In this document: positions 7,237-9,875 of the stretch, in pieces
Layout of the letters: every line of letters starts with the position of its first letter
Position numbering within the stretch: the stretch's first letter is position 1
From: Armatimonadota bacterium
GTDB lineage: Bacteria; Armatimonadota; Fimbriimonadia; Fimbriimonadales; Fimbriimonadaceae
Assembly: GCA_023423495.1 (NCBI GenBank)
Contig: JAFAFM010000152.1
Coordinates: 1 to 9,875, forward strand
Length of the DNA stretch: 9,875 nt
Direction: 5' to 3'
Notes under the pieces: generated by a model
The model's database searches: none
What the model saw: only the letters and a program-made list of their open reading frames with translations
Told to the model about the DNA's origin: nothing
Program-made: the position numbers and the translations under genes

Positions 7237-7515
7237 TCAGTCTCGTGATTTCTCGACAAAATTCATGCGTAGGTCTCGGACCAGCCCGTGCATCCGCCGC
7301 TTGTCTTCTTCATCCAACTTGGGTTCGATGAAGCTTGCTAGATGAGTGGTCAGATCGATCGCAACCTTCGCTTGCTCAATATCCTTTTCCAACTTGCCGG
7401 TCGAAAGATCAGGCTGTAAGCCCAGCTTGCTCCACGCGATTGCCGCCATGGTGTCCACCATCGTCATGATAACGGCGTACACGTCGACCGGTTCGGGGGT
7501 TTGCTGATCGGACAT
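7237..7515 (-). CDS. DUF1844 domain protein
   Basis: This 92-residue protein has the hallmarks of DUF1844: an N-terminal helix (DVYAVIMTMVDTMAAIAWSKLG), the central LSTGKLEKDIEQAKVAID segment resembling the family's P-x-T-G-K...D/E-x-x-x-A-K-x-x-I-D pattern, and a C-terminal LDEEDKRRMHGLVRDLRMNFVE. The molecular function of the family is unknown; members are small and widely conserved in several phyla. The frame stays open further upstream to 7866, but that part is antisense to trxB. The ATG at 7515, where family similarity begins, is therefore chosen; only a weak GAG precedes it. It is the first gene of the four-gene minus-strand unit, transcribed away from trxB, and its stop is one base from the next start. 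Confidence 0.87.
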   Translation of the reverse strand: MSDQQTPEPVDVYAVIMTMVDTMAAIAWSKLGLQPDLSTGKLEKDIEQAKVAIDLTTHLASFIEPKLDEEDKRRMHGLVRDLRMNFVEKSRD

Positions 7516-7580
7516 TTCGACTCGCACTACAGACGTTGCGATCAGCGGATTAGAAGCTTCAATTTTCGGATTTTCGATCC

Positions 7581-7609
7581 TTGGGACCGGACGCTGCGAG
7601 GGGTAACCT
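7581..7609 (+). promoter_or_regulatory. Candidate trxB promoter in a 117-base divergent region
   Basis: TTGGGA (7581-7586) and TAACCT (7604-7609) are separated by exactly 17 bases, a sigma-70 type layout. Transcription would start near 7616 and leave a leader of about 17 bases before the trxB ATG. The whole divergent region (7516-7632) must also hold the promoter of the DUF1844-to-ndh unit, but no comparably good minus-strand promoter was found. Confidence 0.4.
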
Positions 7610-7632
7610 CTGGCTGTTAGCACGCAACCAAA

Positions 7633-8568
7633 ATGCCTGAAAATGTGATCATCGTCGGCTCGGGGCCGGCCGGCTATACAGCGGCCCTTTACAACGCACG
7701 CGCAGACCTCACTCCGTTGGTCTTTGCCGGACTTCAGCCAGGTGGCCAGCTCATGATTACCACGGACGTGGAGAACTATCCTGGCTACCCGGATGGCATC
7801 ATGGGCCCGGAAATGATGGAGCTGTTTAAGAAGCAAGCCGAACGCTTCGGGGCGCGGGTGGAGCACAAGGAGGTCACGAGACTAGATTTGACCAGCCGGC
7901 CGTTCAAGGTGTACGTCGGCGAAGAGATGCACGAAACCCACAGCTTGATCCTTGCTACTGGAGCAAGCGCCAAGTGGCTTGGATTGCCCGGCGAAGTTTT
8001 CTTCGGCGGCTTCGGCGTGAGCGCCTGCGCCACGTGCGATGGCTTCTTCTTCCGCGGAAAAGAGGTGATTGTCGTAGGGGGTGGTGACACTGCGATGGAA
8101 GAGGCGAACTACTTGACGCGGCATTGCAGTCGTGTGTATGTGGTCCACCGGCGAGACGAGTTTCGGGCGAGCAAGATCATGCAAGACCGCGTCTTGGCCA
8201 ATCCCAAAGTGGAGATCATCTGGAATACCGTTATCGAGGAAATCCTCGGCAACACGGACCCAGTTAAGAAGGTTACTGGCGTCCGCCTTCACAACTTGGC
8301 GACGGATGAGCGTCGCGAACTGCCGATAGATGGCGTATTTGTAGCCATTGGCCACAAACCCAACAGTGAGCTTGTCAAGGACATGATCGACATGGATGAT
8401 GTTGGCTATATTCGCACTCTGCCAGGAAGTACCAAAACGAATATTGAAGGCGTGTTCGCGGCTGGTGACGTTGCCGACAGCGTTTATCGGCAAGCGGTTA
8501 CAGCGGCTGGGTCGGGCTGTATGGCGGCCATCGACGCTGAAAAGTATTTGGAACTGATCGGTCACTAA
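7633..8568 (+). CDS. trxB: Thioredoxin reductase (NADPH)
   Basis: At 311 residues it matches bacterial low-molecular-weight thioredoxin reductases. The family uses NADPH and FAD to reduce thioredoxin in the cytoplasm, supporting ribonucleotide reductase and oxidative defence. In order: FAD motif GSGPAG (9-14), redox-active disulphide CATC (Cys132 and Cys135) followed by DG, NADPH-binding GGGDTAMEEA (149-158), the NADPH-selective HRRDEFRAS (172-180), and the C-terminal AAGDV (276-280) leading to RQAVTAAGSGCMAA. All expected residues are present, and the HRR signature favours NADPH over NADH. It starts 17 bases after the predicted transcript start with no ribosome binding site. It shares a divergent control region with the DUF1844/ndh unit and is followed after 10 bases by the HEYGH protein gene. 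Confidence 0.96.
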   Translation: MPENVIIVGSGPAGYTAALYNARADLTPLVFAGLQPGGQLMITTDVENYPGYPDGIMGPEMMELFKKQAERFGARVEHKEVTRLDLTSRPFKVYVGEEMHETHSLILATGASAKWLGLPGEVFFGGFGVSACATCDGFFFRGKEVIVVGGGDTAMEEANYLTRHCSRVYVVHRRDEFRASKIMQDRVLANPKVEIIWNTVIEEILGNTDPVKKVTGVRLHNLATDERRELPIDGVFVAIGHKPNSELVKDMIDMDDVGYIRTLPGSTKTNIEGVFAAGDVADSVYRQAVTAAGSGCMAAIDAEKYLELIGH

Positions 8569-8578
8569 ACACAAGAAA

Positions 8579-9700
8579 ATGTTAACTCTCCTTGCTGCAA
8601 CCGTCATGGCCGTCGGCCAAGAGCCCGCTGCCCGCTGGATGCAGCTTCAGGAACCGAATAATAAGCCTCCGCGCTTGTCGATTTACATTGGAGAGAAGCC
8701 TTTGGATCCGCCAAAGTTCAGCCCAAAGCTATTCGGCGATCCGCCCCAAAAGTGGCAGTTCGACTGGGTGGCGAGCTCCTTCGGGCCAGACCCCGAAGCG
8801 CCCAAGGATCCTGAAACCGGTGAGCAGCAAGCACGGATCCGATTTAGAGTGTTTTCCCAGGTTAAGAAGCAGGACTACGACTACAGCGTGCTAATTGCAA
8901 GGCAGTCCATCCGAATGTGGGACGTGCTTTTCAACCGGTATAGGATCGGCCACCGTGAGTCGGTGAATAAAGGGATTGTCGACTACTACGTGTGCTTCGG
9001 TGGAGATGCCGGTGGTGAGTACACCCAAGGAGAAGATGTTCTGCCGGATAACCGCACCGTCACCGTGAGCACGATCTACATTTACGATGTGCGGAGCTTC
9101 ACCAAGCCGATCGAGATGGCTCGTGAAGTGGCTCACGAGTACGGCCACGCCGTCCTGCCTGCAATCGGCGGATACACTTCGCCGGAATATTGGGCAAACG
9201 GCACGCTCGGTGAGAAGATGTTCATGCGAATCCTTCGGGACCAGTTTGCGAAGAACCTCATTGGGCCGGACGATGTGATGGGCGCCACGAAAACCCAACT
9301 CGAAAACTGGGTACAAGTGCACGTCGATCCCTTGGTTGTTCGAGCCGCATCGGAGCCTCCCAGCGTAGCCCAGCTTTCAGATAAGGGCAAGCCTGGCATG
9401 GACGCATACGTCGGACTGGTACTTTATGCCGATACGATCTTTCCGCCGAACGTCGTGACTCGGTCGATGTTGTTGACGGGATCCCAAGAAGCAAAGGATT
9501 ATCCGGAGGCTTTGCTGAAAGCCACCCAGGAAATGCCCAAGATCACTCTCGCAATTCCTGCCTATTTAAAAGGCAAGCCGATCTGGATTCCGCTTGGCAA
9601 AGGCAAGGTGGGGCAGGCTCAGATTTTGAAGCGTTCGGGAGATTGGGCACAGGTTCTTCCTCAGGCTGGTGGAGTCGTTATCACCACGGCCAAAGGGTAA
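8579..9700 (+). CDS. Secreted HEYGH metallopeptidase-like protein
   Basis: The product has 373 residues. A short hydrophobic N-terminus (LTLLAATVMAV) ends near A-V-G-Q and looks like a signal peptide, although it lacks the usual basic residues; an in-frame TGA at 8555-8557 leaves no room for a longer start. The zinc-peptidase motif HEYGH is at residues 186-190 in the helix EMAREVAHEYGHAVLP. Downstream, YWANGTLGEKMF (204-215) resembles the gluzincin W-x-N-E-G-x-x-E segment, but Gly208 sits where the zinc-binding Glu is expected; Glu203 or Glu212 may substitute. The last 45 residues look beta-rich with many Gly and Lys and could be a small SH3-like wall-binding fold; this is inference. The precise family is not recognised. 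It lies 10 bases after trxB, with only a weak AAGA upstream of the start, and is probably co-transcribed. Confidence 0.75.
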   Translation: MLTLLAATVMAVGQEPAARWMQLQEPNNKPPRLSIYIGEKPLDPPKFSPKLFGDPPQKWQFDWVASSFGPDPEAPKDPETGEQQARIRFRVFSQVKKQDYDYSVLIARQSIRMWDVLFNRYRIGHRESVNKGIVDYYVCFGGDAGGEYTQGEDVLPDNRTVTVSTIYIYDVRSFTKPIEMAREVAHEYGHAVLPAIGGYTSPEYWANGTLGEKMFMRILRDQFAKNLIGPDDVMGATKTQLENWVQVHVDPLVVRAASEPPSVAQLSDKGKPGMDAYVGLVLYADTIFPPNVVTRSMLLTGSQEAKDYPEALLKATQEMPKITLAIPAYLKGKPIWIPLGKGKVGQAQILKRSGDWAQVLPQAGGVVITTAKG

Positions 9701-9715
9701 AACCGGTCCTACCGT

Positions 9716-9739
9716 CGGGCACGGATGAGCCCGTATAAT
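9716..9739 (+). promoter_or_regulatory. TATAAT box with adjoining inverted repeat
   Basis: A perfect TATAAT (9734-9739) lies 15 bases before the ATG at 9755, placing the transcript start near 9746 with a leader under 10 bases. Directly upstream, CGGGC (9716-9720), loop ACGGATGA and GCCCG (9729-9733) form a 5-bp stem in the usual spacer region. It could be an operator or a weak transcript end for the preceding gene, though no T-run follows. No -35 consensus is seen. Confidence 0.5.
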
Positions 9740-9754
9740 CGTTAGTCAATTCGA

Positions 9755-9875
9755 ATGAAGTGGGTCAAGTGGATCCTGTACGGCTTTTTATGCCTGGCCT
9801 GCCTCGCCATTGGTGCAGGTGGAAGGCTCGTCACCAACATTGTCGACAGTTTGGGTGGCGGGGAAAAGAGCATTG
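9755..9875 (+). CDS. N-terminus of a membrane-anchored or secreted protein (cut by the right edge)
   Basis: Forty complete codons are visible. The product begins MKWVKW, giving a basic start, then a hydrophobic stretch of about residues 6-21 (ILYGFLCLACLAIGAG) and RLVTNIVDSLGGG. This is a signal peptide or N-terminal membrane anchor. The Cys residues at 13 and 16 do not fit a good lipobox. No family can be named from this piece. It follows its own TATAAT box and has no Shine-Dalgarno sequence, consistent with a very short leader. Confidence 0.7.
   Translation, partial: MKWVKWILYGFLCLACLAIGAGGRLVTNIVDSLGGGEKSI

Noticed and set aside
7236..7259. TTG start adding eight residues to the 156-residue protein
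   Set aside because: It would overlap the DUF1844 gene, while the ATG at 7235 follows that stop by one base and gives the usual coupled arrangement.
7516..7866. Upstream extension of the DUF1844 frame (a 209-residue version)
   Set aside because: The extra part is antisense to the trxB N-terminus and has no family features; similarity to DUF1844 begins at the ATG at 7515.
7882..8607. 241-residue minus-strand open frame over trxB
   Set aside because: It is a complete antisense shadow of a strongly supported trxB gene and shows no recognisable domain.
1..9875. CRISPR array, tRNA, rRNA, insertion sequence or defence cluster
   Set aside because: No regularly spaced repeats, tRNA-like cloverleaf, rRNA-like stretch, transposase motifs or nuclease/helicase genes were seen on either strand by eye.

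Overview
The window looks like a chromosomal stretch from a free-living, non-model bacterium. Nine protein genes are packed with little space between them. Base composition is moderately high in G+C, and most start codons lack a clear Shine-Dalgarno sequence. The gene content (a multi-PAS sensor kinase, a DUF1844 protein, a type II NADH dehydrogenase, a TrxB-like flavoprotein and a lineage-type HEYGH protein) and the weak ribosome binding sites would fit Armatimonadota (Fimbriimonas-like) or a related phylum. That placement is inference only. No tRNA, rRNA, CRISPR array, transposase or integrase was seen.

Layout. (1) Positions 1-2837, minus strand: a large membrane-anchored sensor histidine kinase (DUF4118-like membrane domain, five PAS domains, GAF, start of HisKA). 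It is cut by the left edge just after its phospho-acceptor histidine. (2) Positions 2838-3350: a gene-poor divergent region of about 510 bases. On the minus strand it holds a terminator-like hairpin with six T and an overlapping alternative stem, ahead of the kinase, plus a doubtful helix-turn-helix-like reading-frame remnant. (3) Positions 3351-4495, plus strand: an atypical short-chain dehydrogenase/epimerase followed by a 45-residue single-pass membrane protein. (4) Positions 4497-7515, minus strand: a tightly spaced four-gene unit, read in the order DUF1844 protein, unrecognised helical protein, tandem GNAT acetyltransferase, type II NADH:quinone oxidoreductase. Its last stop codon lies one base from the stop of the convergent small membrane gene. 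(5) Positions 7516-7632: a divergent promoter region. (6) Positions 7633-9700, plus strand: thioredoxin reductase (trxB), then a secreted HEYGH metallopeptidase-like protein 10 bases downstream. (7) Positions 9755-9875: the first 40 codons of a membrane-anchored or secreted protein behind a perfect TATAAT box, cut by the right edge.

How the genes relate. Two FAD enzymes handle reducing equivalents: NDH-2 passes electrons from NADH to the quinone pool, and TrxB passes them from NADPH to thioredoxin. They sit in divergent units sharing one 117-base control region, which would allow joint redox control, but the sequence does not prove it. The kinase's lower and uneven G+C and its isolated position suggest a separate, possibly acquired, module. 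No complete new multi-gene defence or mobile system is evident. The most unusual items are the attenuator-like structure ahead of the kinase, the one-base convergent stop junction, and the HEYGH protein that lacks the usual third zinc-ligand pattern.
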